64,000 nt of DNA from Glycine soja (taxonomy: Eukaryota; Streptophyta; Magnoliopsida; Fabales; Fabaceae): contig NC_041018.1 in assembly GCF_004193775.1 (NCBI RefSeq), positions 32,075,940-32,139,939 of the forward strand, in the 5' to 3' direction. The notes beneath the pieces are model-generated. The model worked only from the letters and a program-made list of their open reading frames with translations, ran no database searches and was not told where the DNA came from. The translations under genes were made by a program, and so were the position numbers. Position 1 is the first letter of the stretch, and every line of letters starts with the position of its first letter. Positions 36,168-47,000 of the stretch are shown here, piece after piece.

Positions 36168-36300
36168 TGAAGGCTACGATGAGTAATGAAGGCAACAATG
36201 AAGGTTGCAATGAGTAATGATGGTAGCAATGAAGGTTGCGATAGGTTTCAAGGTTGTGCAACAATGAGGGTTGTGACTTAGGGTTTCAGGCACGATTAGA
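36160..36300. repeat. ATGAAGG(C/T)TGCxATGAGTA tandem repeats in the copia 2 leader
   Basis: Where gag should begin there is a low-complexity array with about five units of roughly 30 bases built from GCAATGAAGGCTGC and ATGAGTAATGAAGG. It replaces the N-terminal gag domain between the primer-binding site and the zinc knuckle. Confidence 0.7.
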
Positions 36301-36318
36301 GGCTCCTAAGGAACATGA

Positions 36319-36330
36319 GCTCTGATACCA
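36319..36330 (-). promoter_or_regulatory. Primer-binding site, initiator tRNA-Met type
   Basis: The plus strand reads GCTCTGATACCA, the complement of TGGTATCAGAGC, the standard copia primer-binding site. It abuts the LTR at 36331 with no gap. Confidence 0.9.
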
Positions 36331-36593
36331 TCTCAAATTTTGAAGGAATAATATTTTATTTTTCTCATAAGAATTATGAGGTCATTGGACCTATATGTAC
36401 ATGAGTCTGTTGGCTATTTTAGGAAATATGGAAACTAATTTTAAGGAGTCAAATCCCTATAATTATGTGATTTATTCTAAATACATAATCCTAGTATTAA
36501 TAGCCATATACAGCTGTGATAGAGAATAAAAATACAATCAAGGATAAAATATAAACTTTCCTAAAATACACACTAAGTAACACGATTTTGACA
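36331..36593 (-). repeat. 5' LTR of copia element 2
   Basis: It is 263 bp and equal in length to the 32187-32449 copy, from which it differs at about ten positions (for example at the GAGTCTGTTGGC and AGCCATATACAGC segments). Confidence 0.88.
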
Positions 36594-37359
36594 AAGGCTA
36601 TCAATAGGTTTTTGGTAAGGAACATTGTTGAACAGACAACAGTCTAATGTTCAGGAGGCTTGTGTCTATGAACATAATTTTCATGAGTTTAATTATTAAT
36701 AGTATCTATTTTTTATTTGTTCAATATTGGATCATTTGATGTTTCTGGAATTCTTTGTTTGATTTTATTTCATTTTCTATTTTGTGCATTATTCCTTGGC
36801 AATGCTTAGTGTTGGTAATATCTTTTCTTTGTTATTAATAAATCTCGGAATGGGAACCTTTGAGCTATTAGTTATTCATATTTCTTAAAATTTAATGTCT
36901 TTGCTTGGCCATCAAGTATAGCAAGAAAGAGACAAAACGATTATGAGAATTTTCATTTGATGCTCCAAGTGTGGCAAATGTTGTCCTAAGGTTCGTTCTT
37001 ATTTCACTTTCTTAAACGTTCAATTTTTCTGTAGCAATTCAATTAAAGTTTTTTGCGATTTGTAAAAAAATAAATAATAATAATAACAGGACAAGGCTAT
37101 CAAGAGGCTTCTAGTGAGGAACATTGTTGAATAGGCTGCAATCAGAGATGTTCAAGAAGCTTGTGTCTATGAACGTAATTTTTAGGAGGTTTAATTATTA
37201 ATAGTATCTAATTTTTTTTATTTGTTTAATATAGGATCATTTGTTATTTTTTGGAGTTCTTTGTTTTATTTTCTGTTTCAAATTGGATCTATGTCGTTTC
37301 TGCTCCTATAATGACTGAGGCATGTTTCTCTTCTCTTTCTTGCTTATTGGGGGTATGAA

Positions 37360-38069
37360 AAATAGGAATTTAATGAAACGAATGCATGATCTGCAAGAAC
37401 ATATTCAAGTAAAAGATAGGCAACTTATCGAGCTCTATTATAGCTTTATTAAATGTCATGATTTTCTTAATATTTGGCAGGAAGGCACAGGTGGGTTGAA
37501 TGTGTAGAGATGACTTTATCAACATTGAGGAAGAAGAAGAAATTGATCAAGCTAAGACAGGTGAAACAGGTGAGAAGAAAAATCAAGCTGGAGGTGAAAC
37601 TGCTCATTCCCAGTTTGTGTTGTTCGAACTTAGAATCCTTTCTTTGTTGGAAATAATCCCACATTTGGAGAGCAATTTTTTGAATATCTTCCCAGTCTAG
37701 AAGATATGTTGTCTTGGGTTCCTTTTAAGAGTTATGTGTTTAAATATCTTCCTTGTGAGATATGACTTTAGCAATTTGCATCATTAGAAAATTTCACTGA
37801 CATAATCACTTTGTGTATATTAGGACTGTAAGACCACTTTGTGTTAAAATTTCACATGCATTGAATTAAGTTCAATTTCAGGCTACAAATGAGTTTGTCT
37901 ATCATGAAATGAAACTGATTGTAAAAATTGCAGATTTTTGTGTTTACTTTCTATGTCCTTAAAAAGACATAAACTTTGATTCTGATGCAGGTCCAACTTT
38001 TGGATTTATATGAATAGTAGACATTGAACCTTTCATATTTGTAATAAGTTCCATGAGGCATGCTTATTA
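37360..38069 (+). other. Unidentified exon-like remnants after the array
   Basis: Short frames at 37322-37507 (KRMHDLQEHIQVKDRQLIEL) and 37500-37700 (NIEEEEEIDQAKTGETGE) have protein-like composition. They are flanked by a possible splice site (TTTGGCAG at about 37480). I do not recognise a family. They may belong to the same lost gene as the GC-richer segment at 26741. Confidence 0.25.
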
Positions 38070-38070
38070 G

Positions 38071-38283
38071 GACAATACATGCATGGTTCATAAATGAGGC
38101 TCTATTGTTGATTCATCATCTTTTAGTTTCATTGAGACAAGAATGAAGTTTCTTATAGTTCTTTTCAGATTATGTTTCTAAGGAGACAATACATGCATGG
38201 TTCATAAATGAGGCTCTATTATTTATTCATCATCTTTTAATTTCATTTAGACAAGCATGAAGTTTCTTATCGTTCTTTTAGGA
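38071..38283 (+). repeat. 113-bp tandem duplication
   Basis: The segment GACAATACATGCATGGTTCA through TGAAGTTTCTTATAGTTCTT starts at 38071 and again at 38184, with only a few differences between the copies. Confidence 0.8.
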
Positions 38284-38318
38284 TGTTGACATCTATTTTT
38301 TTTTTTATTTACTGATAG

Positions 38319-38492
38319 TCCAATGGAGACCTTTGAGGGGCTGAGGAGTACTTTCTTCGTGCTACCATGGCAGATCCTAATGATGGTGGAATCTTGATGC
38401 AATATGCAAAGTTGGTATGGGAGAACCATCATGACAAGGATAGAAAAATGGTCTATTTTGAATGTGCAGTTCAACCTACTCCTCAAGACAGG
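38319..38492 (+). pseudogene. TPR-protein exon fragment
   Basis: After an acceptor-like CTGATAG the frame reads NGDL, stop, GAEEYFLRATMADPNDGGIL, then MQYAKLVWENHHDKDRKMVY and FECAVQPTPQD. This resembles the tetratricopeptide repeats of plant TPR-like proteins (GAEEYFxRAxxADPxDGEVL then YAKLVWExHHD), recalled from memory. It has an in-frame TGA and no other exons nearby, so it is an orphan fragment. Confidence 0.6.
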
Positions 38493-38599
38493 TACATAAC
38501 CACAACCAAGCTACCCATCTCACTTAAAAGGAAATGTGGCATGGCCACTGTGTTTTCAAAAGCTAAAAATAACACATGTTAGTACTTAGTTGATGCAAT

Positions 38600-38720
38600 C
38601 CTACCCCCAAGGGTATTGGATAGAAGAATCCAAGAGGATTGGGCTAAAGCTACTAAAGAAGGCCCTAAGATTCTCATGAACCTCATGATAGATTTTAGAG
38701 CCCATGGACCAAGGTTGGGT
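38600..38720 (+). mobile_element. Possible Ty3-gypsy polyprotein C-terminal scrap
   Basis: The frame RRIQEDWAKATKEGPKILMN resembles a C-terminal segment I associate with legume gypsy polyproteins. It is followed within about 200 bases by LTR-like repeats (38880-39120). It is short, so tentative. Confidence 0.35.
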
Positions 38721-38879
38721 CTACTCTTCTTTGTAAATATTAGAATAGGTTTTTCCTTCTTTTGGGCCTTGTATTTTGGCCATTCTAGCAGTATAGGGTT
38801 TTAGCCTTGTATTTCAGGGCATTTTGAGTAGTCTTTGTAGTAGGGATTTTTTTTTTTTTGTATTTTCATGTATTTTGGC

Positions 38880-39120
38880 ATAGGGGTGAGCTTAGCTATT
38901 ATAGGGGGTGTGTGTAGCTAAGTTCTAGTTTCTCATCTTAAGGAGGTGAGCTTAGCTATTAGAGGAGTATGTGTAGCTAAGTTCTAGTTTCTCCTAGAAT
39001 CTTCTCAAGGAAATTTCTCAAGGAGGTGAACTTAGTTCTTAGAGGGGTGTGTGTAGTTAAGCTCTAGTTTCTTAAGGAAGTTTTTTAAGGAAGCTACCTA
39101 AGTTATAAATAGAAGCATGT
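38880..39120 (+). repeat. Three imperfect repeats with GTGAGCTTAGCTATTA
   Basis: Units starting near 38887, 38946 and 39027 share GTGAGCTTAGCTATTA, GTGTGTAGCTAAG and TTCTAGTTTCTC. An AAGTTATAAATAGAAGC TATA-like segment follows at about 39092. Together they look like the promoter half of an LTR, consistent with the gypsy-like scrap just before. Confidence 0.55.
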
Positions 39121-39640
39121 GTAACACTTGTTATATATTATATATTTCAATCATATTAATTTTGATTCTCATTTAATAAGTTCTACAAAATTATAATTAA
39201 ATGTATATAATTATACTATATATTTAATTTTGCAGCTTACCTGAGTGTCCGCACGTGTCCGTTTCTCAATTTTTTGAAAGAGCAAAGGTTCACTCACTTG
39301 GTTTTGGAAGATGTTGCGGGATGCCGCATTGTTTACCATGACTGAAGAAAGACATCAAAAAATGACTATGGATGAAGAGCTTTTTCTGAATTACAAAATT
39401 TTGAAAATTATCTTTGAGTTTCCTAATCCACAGTTAATTATGCTTTGTTTTGGTTATGTTTATAAATCGAGTGCAATGTAATTGTGGCATATGTCAATTT
39501 TTGCAAATAGACAACTTCTATTGTGGTCAAAATTTTCCTACAAACAATGTTTCTAAATTTAAATACTTTGTTAATTGACAGTTTCTTATATAATATTTGT
39601 TTTATTTTGCTTGACCTTCAAATCATTGATCATAAATTTT

Positions 39641-39919
39641 TTAGCTTATATTCATTTTTGTTCTCATTTAGATAGTTTCCAATTAAATACATGATAATAT
39701 TGTTCAATGTTATAACTATATGCCTATAACTATACTCTAAATATAATTTTCCGGCTTATCAATGCGTATGCATAAGTACTTAGTTTATATTCATTTTTGT
39801 TCTCATTTGCTTAGTTTCCAATTGAATACATGATAATATTGTCCAATGTTATAGTCATACGAATATAATTATATTGTCAATTTTCACGACTTACTCCTGC
39901 GTATGCACAGATACTTAAC
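39641..39919 (+). repeat. Two ~139-bp tandem units
   Basis: Units 39641-39779 and 39780-39919 share TTATATTCATTTTTGTTCTC, AGTTTCCAATT, ATACATGATAATATTG and a GCGTATGCA segment. A more diverged third copy may lie at about 39140-39270 (TTAATTTTGATTCTCATTTA). Confidence 0.75.
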
Positions 39920-41062
39920 TAGTATGTTAGATATAGAAGAAAAAATGACTGGTGCAAGAACAAAATTCCAAACCCCTAATGCGCACTTGTTGTCGAATCC
40001 CCTCAAAAGCTAGCTCAAATAAACTTCCCCAACCAGTTGCTAGTAAAAAATCAGAACCATTTATTATATGATTATGTCTAACAATATAACATTGTGGTTC
40101 ATTGGTGAACCACTCGCAAGGTGATTCACCCTAGAATTCACGAAGACAAAGATGGCTAGTTGCTTGCTGAACTAGAGGGTCCAATTCGTTATATTTAACT
40201 ATTATAAAAAAAAAAAATCACTAGTAGCTTAACCACCTAATCTTGGAACACAGAATCCTAGCAAATGTTGAAAAATGATTTACGAAATGAATGTCTTGAC
40301 TCTTGATCCAAAAGGTATTTTAGTACTAGAATCTAGTTAAATTTATAACCAAATTTAATTAACCAGATACTATAAAACTGGTTAAATTTTATATAACCGA
40401 TTATTATGATCACCCCTAATGTGGGTGATGTCCACCTATAGAGACTCTAACACCCAGGTTAGAAGCCTGTGGAGTAAAGAACGTACCTGAGAAGGTGCCA
40501 AGGCAAATGTTGGTTATATATGAGTATGGAGTTCAAACATAATGTAGTGTTTGAAAATGTTACAAGTTAGTAAAATACATATCTACTAAACACTTCTATC
40601 TTTAAAAAATACACGAATATTAAGATCTTAGTCTCAATTTTTCTATAATAGAAAGACTTCGTTGTTAATAATTTGCAAGATTATAACTACTTGACTAGCA
40701 AGGAAATACATGGCAATTGTAACTAGTATGGCTGATGCGCTATGCATGTAATCCATAAATTTGATTATCATTGCTCAAAATCCCTCGTATTAGGTTATCT
40801 AAAAGTGCAAGTAGCATTCCTTCACTTTTAAATGAGGTAGCTAGCTCAACCTTTGAGCATTTGCTCACACACAAACCAAAACAAAAAGAGAAACATTCCA
40901 AAATTTGCCATTATCTTGGCTTTCGGACCTGTATGTAAAGTCCAGGCACATAAATTTACATAGTTAAATCACACCACAACCTTTCTTTTCTCACTCGGAC
41001 TTTTTTCTTTAGAACTCCTATATACACTAATGTTAAAGATGATACCACTGAAAGTGCACTTC
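39920..41062. other. Intergenic DNA and 3' UTR of the UBP26-type gene
   Basis: No gene seen. The last 80-200 bases before 41063 should be the 3' UTR of the minus-strand gene. A segment at 40100-40200 (CACTCGCAAGGTGATTCACC) is not recognisable. Confidence 0.4.
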
Positions 41063-44000
41063 CTAAACCACCTGAGATAAACCATTCGACGTTAAGAGTG
41101 TTCCACGAAATCCTGCCTCGATACGTTGTGTTTCCATTTCCTCGTCACAAAGCTCATCTGCAAAATACAAATATGACAATTTCTGTATGTATACACAAGG
41201 AAAAGATAATCATGTACTAGTATCAAATAGCATACCTGCAATATCTCGATTTTCATGGATCTCAGAGTCCCTCACAATAATCTGATCTCCAGCAAATATG
41301 TTTACATCCACAAGCGTAGCATATTCATTATCAAGATCAATTGTTCTATCACCTTTTTGTAGTATCTGGTTTTCTTTTACAACCTGCAAGGACAATTATC
41401 AGATATAATATACACACTAATTAACAAAATCACCCCCACCCCAAAAAATAAAATACTGAAGGTACTTCATTAGTATAATCTTGTGATAAAAGTGAACACA
41501 AATTACACAACCACACCCATAAATGTCATTTCATTTGTGTAAAGTGTAAACCTACTAAGTACTAACACGTTTCTCTTGTGTGTCAACCAAAATATCCATC
41601 CATTTCAAGTCAAACCACCTACTTATATTGTTAATTTACAACAGATGCACTTATTGGAGGTGGAAAAATTGGAAGGCGGAAAATTTAAAATAAAAACTGT
41701 GCAAGAAAGCAGAATGGTAGTTAAATAGAGTACAGCTAATTTATAAAAACTGTGCGGAAAATTGGGTTTTCTCGTAGCATGAAAACAAATTGAAAGTGAT
41801 TTTTCACAAAGCAACTAAATCATGTTTTTTCCATCCCATTCTATTTTCAGTTTAACAGATCGACATCCCTAATTTCTGTGTAACCATCCAAGTCAGCTTC
41901 AGCTCACCTTGATATGAAATGCTTTTACACAACAAAAAACTAAATACAAATATGAGGAGGGTTTTAGCATAATGATAAGCATATAGCACAAACTTGGCTT
42001 ACCCCAAACGATTCCCATATCATCATTTTCAGCTGATAAATTGATGTTGAAGCAGAAACTTTCAGACTAATGGAACTCTCATTTTTAGTCTTCCGGGAAC
42101 GTTTGGAAACTCGTCTGTCTGTTTCAACAAAGCCCTTTGAAGCCTGTAAGATTGATCTGGGGACCTCCCTTCCACGGACAAGAATTACACTAATGTCCTG
42201 ATTGCAATAGCTAAGTTTCTGCATTAACTCACAGCTTTCCTTTTCTCCAATGCAACTTTCACAAACCTGCATATTAAGAATGGGGGATTATAGTTCAAAT
42301 GCAAACTAAACAAGGAAGTTTCTACTTTCTAGTAACAACATAAGTAGGTTAAAGTTATTAGCTATGTGGGAGCAAATATGGGAGTGGACAGTCACATAGA
42401 CCCAGTCAAATAAAATAAAACTATACAATTATTAATTCAAGTACAATTTTATTTTCAGTCTAGTTACATAAACACATCCGGAAGTAGCTTTTTGAAGATG
42501 TGATTCCTTTCATTCAGAAACATGCAATACACACAAAAACAAAAGCCTTTCAAGCCAAGGTGAACTACACATTCATTCATATATATCAACAGAAAATACC
42601 ATATTGGATTATTTGAAGAATATATGCAACTTGTTTCCACCATTTCCTGTGCAAATTTTTTAAAATAAGAAACAAAGTGAACACATACACAAGGTGGTAT
42701 TTTTGTAATAGAAATAGAAAATGAATAGTTGAAAACAAAATATTTCCACAAACCAAGCACAAAGTTAACTACTAAGCAACCAAGGTGCAAAAAAAGCAGC
42801 ATCAGGGCAGAAATAGCATATCCAACAGTTTGTGGCAGAGTTTTTGGATTACCTCAGGACAAGTCTTAATCACAATTTGTCCATTCCTACTTTCATTATT
42901 CACTTTATCCCAAGTGTTAAGTTGATCCTCACATATTGGCATCTCTCTGCAGGATCCAGTAAAAGCATTTTCTGAATCATTAACATTCTCAATTCTTGCA
43001 GATACTCCTTTGGTCTCAATACCACTCCATTCTTCACAGAAGCATTTCCAATCACTCTCAGATATGATGGTTAAGCCACTTACCTAGAATTCACAAAGTG
43101 AATAATTGTAAAGCACACTTAAGTCACATTGATGCATAAAAATGGAGGAACAAAGAGAGCAAGTTGACATTGAGAACATACTATTTAAGAAAAAAGATTT
43201 GAAGCATGCTAAAATTACTGAATTTAGTTTCTGCTAATAAAACAATGACATAAAAATGCAGGGGTGCATGTACATGTCACTTGACTGACTACATTGTAGA
43301 AATTCCTTCATTATTCTAACTTACAGAAGATTCCCTTGGGATTATAGCACCGCGTGTGATAACCAGTTCAGGAAGCCTTTCAATGAGCCCTGAGTGCTGA
43401 ATACACAAAAAAAGTGGGAACAAAATTCATCATGAAATCGCTATGGATTAAATTCGACAGACTGAAGACGTCATACACATGAAGACCCAATCAGTGACAA
43501 TTTAAGAGTGTTACAATGCACAACTAAAATAGTAAAATCCCTAGAATTACTTTTCAAAGTAGATATTCTCATAATAATCGCGTACCTAAAAATCCAACTC
43601 AATTTAACAAAATGCTAGTTAGTATACTATGCTGACACAAAAGCAAGATGCACATAACATGACAAAAAAAGCAAGGTAAGGTAACAGTACCTTTTCACAG
43701 ATCAGTGAATCAATTACCCCATCTAAAGTTTCAGGTTTATCTGAAGTCTTGACAGCCAAATTAATGTAATTTCTCCATTTCGAAATCCACGAAGAAGGAA
43801 CTAAGAAATACTTGCAATTTAGAGTAAGCGGCATACTTTTACCAACAAATAATTTCTCATGATTTTGGCGCTGCATTTGTTTTACTAATCTGCATCATGA
43901 AAACAAAATTCACCTCAAAATTTTCTACATCACTATTATAAAAATATAAAATGTACAGAAGAGACCTTAAAGAGTCCTCCAAGCAAGCCTCTTCAGATAA

Positions 44001-47000
44001 TTCATCACTGCATTGGGAACACTCTCTGGAGTCTAAAGGAAAAGTAGGGCAACCTAGAGGATCATCAGCTTTTACAGAAATGGCATCTTTATATAAGAAA
44101 AGCCAGAAATCCTCAGGAACAAGCAACCGCTTAGCACCAACAGCTTGCTCAGGCATAAGTTGCTCATGTGGACAGCAAATGGCAGCTGTTGGTCCAGCAT
44201 CAGCTTCAGATGGAACATCAACAACTTTTCTTTTCCACCATTGCTGCAACCTACAAAATTAAACGTGTCGGGATAACAGACTTTGGTATTGTTACTTTTG
44301 AACTATCATAGCAGCCTAGGGAATATAATGCAAGGAAATTAAGACTGAGCAGAACAGGTGATAGATTTCTCTGAAACTGAACCTGGCAACTTATTATTTC
44401 ATACCAAAACAGAACACTTATCCACACCACCTCTTATCCCTTTCTGAAAAAGCAGAAATGGCAGGAAAAAAAGTTTTGTATCCATACCATGGTCTAGACA
44501 CATAGTACATTCCGTCTTCACAATTTCCATCAAGAATATCCCGTGCAAGTCGCTTCAATGATTCTCTTTGATCCCGATAGGTGTCAGCTGACACCACATT
44601 CTGAGCCCCATCAATCAGACAATCCCAACAGCAGTCTTCATGAGAAAGAGTTGGTCCCCCACCATACTGAATTTTACAATCCAATAAATGAAGTATATTA
44701 TGGACACAATTTTAGCAACAATGGCAAAATATGAGGAGATATATATGAATAAACCATAAGTCCATAACTAAAAATCAACATTCAACAGTTTCTAAACTTT
44801 TCAATAAAAGCTTAAATTTCCTGTTATTTTTAATACACTGTAATTCATTCAGACAAGTATACTGCATTCTCCTCTTTACGTCAACAAACAAACACTATAA
44901 TAACCTACTTCACAAAGACTTTCATTTATCAAAACGTTTCACCTCCAGTCCTCCTTCAGACCCACAAATGACAATAGTTTCCTAGCTAACATCACCAATA
45001 AGAACAAGCTAAACTTAGTGCTTCATGATGAAAACAGCCAGTTAATGCTATTCAGTAACTCACGGGATAGTGGGATACTAGTTTTTGTCTGCTAATGCTC
45101 CCTCTGATAAATCTTTTTATCATCTCTCCTACCAGTATTAACCATCACAATAAAAGAGGAACAAAAAAATAATCACTATCCAATTTATTCTTTCCCAAGC
45201 TACATTACTATTGCTTTTCATTTCATATTGATTTTAAAGAAGCTACAGAATCAATGTATGATTTCGTAACACATGGAGACTAATAAAAAAAAGGAATCAA
45301 GTACTAAATGTATACTAGCTTACCTTAGACAATAATTTATCCCATGCTTTAGAAGATAATCGCTTCATTGAGGTAACCTTTGACACTGGGACTTTCCCAT
45401 GTGAACATTGGATAGATGTATTGTCAAGAGCACTGCAGTTAACATTAGGAAGTCACCTATAGATTGAGTGAAATAACTCTACCCCAATAATTGGCAGAAG
45501 GAACACTTGATCTAAAGGTGCGAAGGAAAGAACTGTATCACATATTATAAACAGAATAAAACCATTAATATTCAAGGTAAAAAAATGCAATAGAAATTAT
45601 GCACTAACATTGGAATAAGGTTGTCAGCCCACTGACGAAGCCAGTCACTACAAATCCAAAAATACGGTTGCTGCAGTGATTGAGTAGGAGCTTCAGCTAA
45701 AATGGACCGAACTTCCTGTCTCCTCTCATTGATACGGCTCAATTCTAACACTTTCCTATGCTTGTACTGCTCGCAAGAATCAAGATATGAGGCATTGAAA
45801 CTTTGAATCTCTTCACAAAGATGAGAAGGAAGACAAGCACTGTCTTGTGCAGTAACTGCATTGCCCGCTACTTCTTCAAGGTTAGCACCATAAACAATTC
45901 CACCCTTTTCACCAACATTTTTGCTATGCTTAAGATGGTACATCAACATGTAAGCATCACTAGATGAAAATGTCTCCAGAGGCGAAGATCGTGAATGAGT
46001 GGCATCTAAACCATTACTGTCAGCTAGCATTGCTCCAGAGCAATTAGAATGAAGTACATCTGTCTTAACAGATTTAGAAGTAGAAGAACTTCCTTCCCCA
46101 ACTGGATGACAACCCAAGTTAGTAACATTCTCGTCATCAAATTCCCACCATTGCCCAGTGTTTACATCCTTGATATGGGCAATGTAATGACCACTATTAA
46201 CAGCAGTTCCTTTGTGAATCAGTACAGCTGACAAGTCATACATCAATTCAAACTGAGATGGCTCAGACAATCTATGGTGCATATGAAGTTCAGCGGGAAA
46301 TGAAAATGCAGAAGTAACTTTCTTCTTCATTGTATTCTGTCAGTGGAAACAGAAGAATAAAAGACAAATCATCAGAAAGAAATTTAGTGTTATGTAAAAT
46401 AAGATTTAGTCCCTGGGCATTAGGAGACCAAAAATTAAAGGGAAATAAAAGAAGATGGTGTAAAAAAAAGTAAAAAACCACTGTAACATGAAGACACCCA
46501 AATAAAGAAAAAGCATGCAACCATTAACACAGTTTCTCTCTTCAGAAAACTACTCTTGCATGATCACTACTCAAAGAAAGAATTTCAAAATATATCCTAT
46601 ACAGGTTTGCAAAGTAAATCAAGTATCTCTTCTTTATAACCATTCAAAGTTTGTTCTCTTAGTTGAAACTTTATTAAGGAAGACAAAACATCCTACTAAG
46701 ACACCAACAAATACAAAAGACAGAATTAGAAACAAGAAAGCGATGCTCTCATAACTTGCATGTGAAAAACAGATCAAGGTTCCTGCGTTGCTCTCTCAGA
46801 TAATGTATTTAGACCAAGATATTTGGTATAAATGGTGATACACACACTGGAGGGATTTTTTATGTATTTGATACAAGGATTTGGCATAGTTGGGAAAATT
46901 ATATATCAAGGTTTTAAATAGCACGTTGTAGCACTAGCACCGCTATGGTAGTGCAGCGCGGCCACTGACTACTACAGAGGATGCTGTAGCAGAGATATAT

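Larger units (their letters stand above)
32187..36593 (-). mobile_element. Ty1-copia retrotransposon 2, opposite orientation
   Basis: The LTRs are both 263 bp, 32187-32449 and 36331-36593, with a perfect 5-bp duplication AAGGC at 32182-32186 and 36594-36598. A primer-binding site for initiator tRNA-Met (TGGTATCAGAGC on the minus strand) lies at 36330-36319, next to the 5' LTR. A polypurine tract lies at 32460-32450, next to the 3' LTR. By eye I count about ten differences between the LTRs, roughly 4 percent. The internal region encodes a zinc knuckle, protease, integrase, RT with YVDD (33411-33400) and RNase H, broken by frameshifts. The N-terminal gag domain is missing. Confidence 0.9.
27072..37345. 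repeat. Tandem array of four ~630-bp units, split by two copia elements
   Basis: Each unit begins with a version of GAGGAACATTGTTGAA, then GATGTTCAGGAGGCTTGTG and TCTATGAACGTAATTTT. Shared blocks follow: TTTAATTATTAATAGTATCT, TTCATTGCTTATCATTTTCT, AACCTTTGAGCTATTAGTTA and CAAGTGCGACAAATGTTGTC, then an AATAAT microsatellite and ACAAGGCTATC. Unit starts are about 27072, 27700, 36618 and 37113. Unit 2 is continued after the first copia element at 31653-32186 and after the second at 36594. Removing both elements and their duplications makes it about 640 bp. Unit 3 is shorter (about 495 bp) and unit 4 is partial, diverging at about 37350. The original function of the unit is unknown. Confidence 0.8.

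Noticed and set aside
42464..42802. 112-codon frame with hydrophobic segments on the minus strand
   Set aside because: It lies inside a UBP26 intron (between exons 10 and 11) and has no conserved motif.
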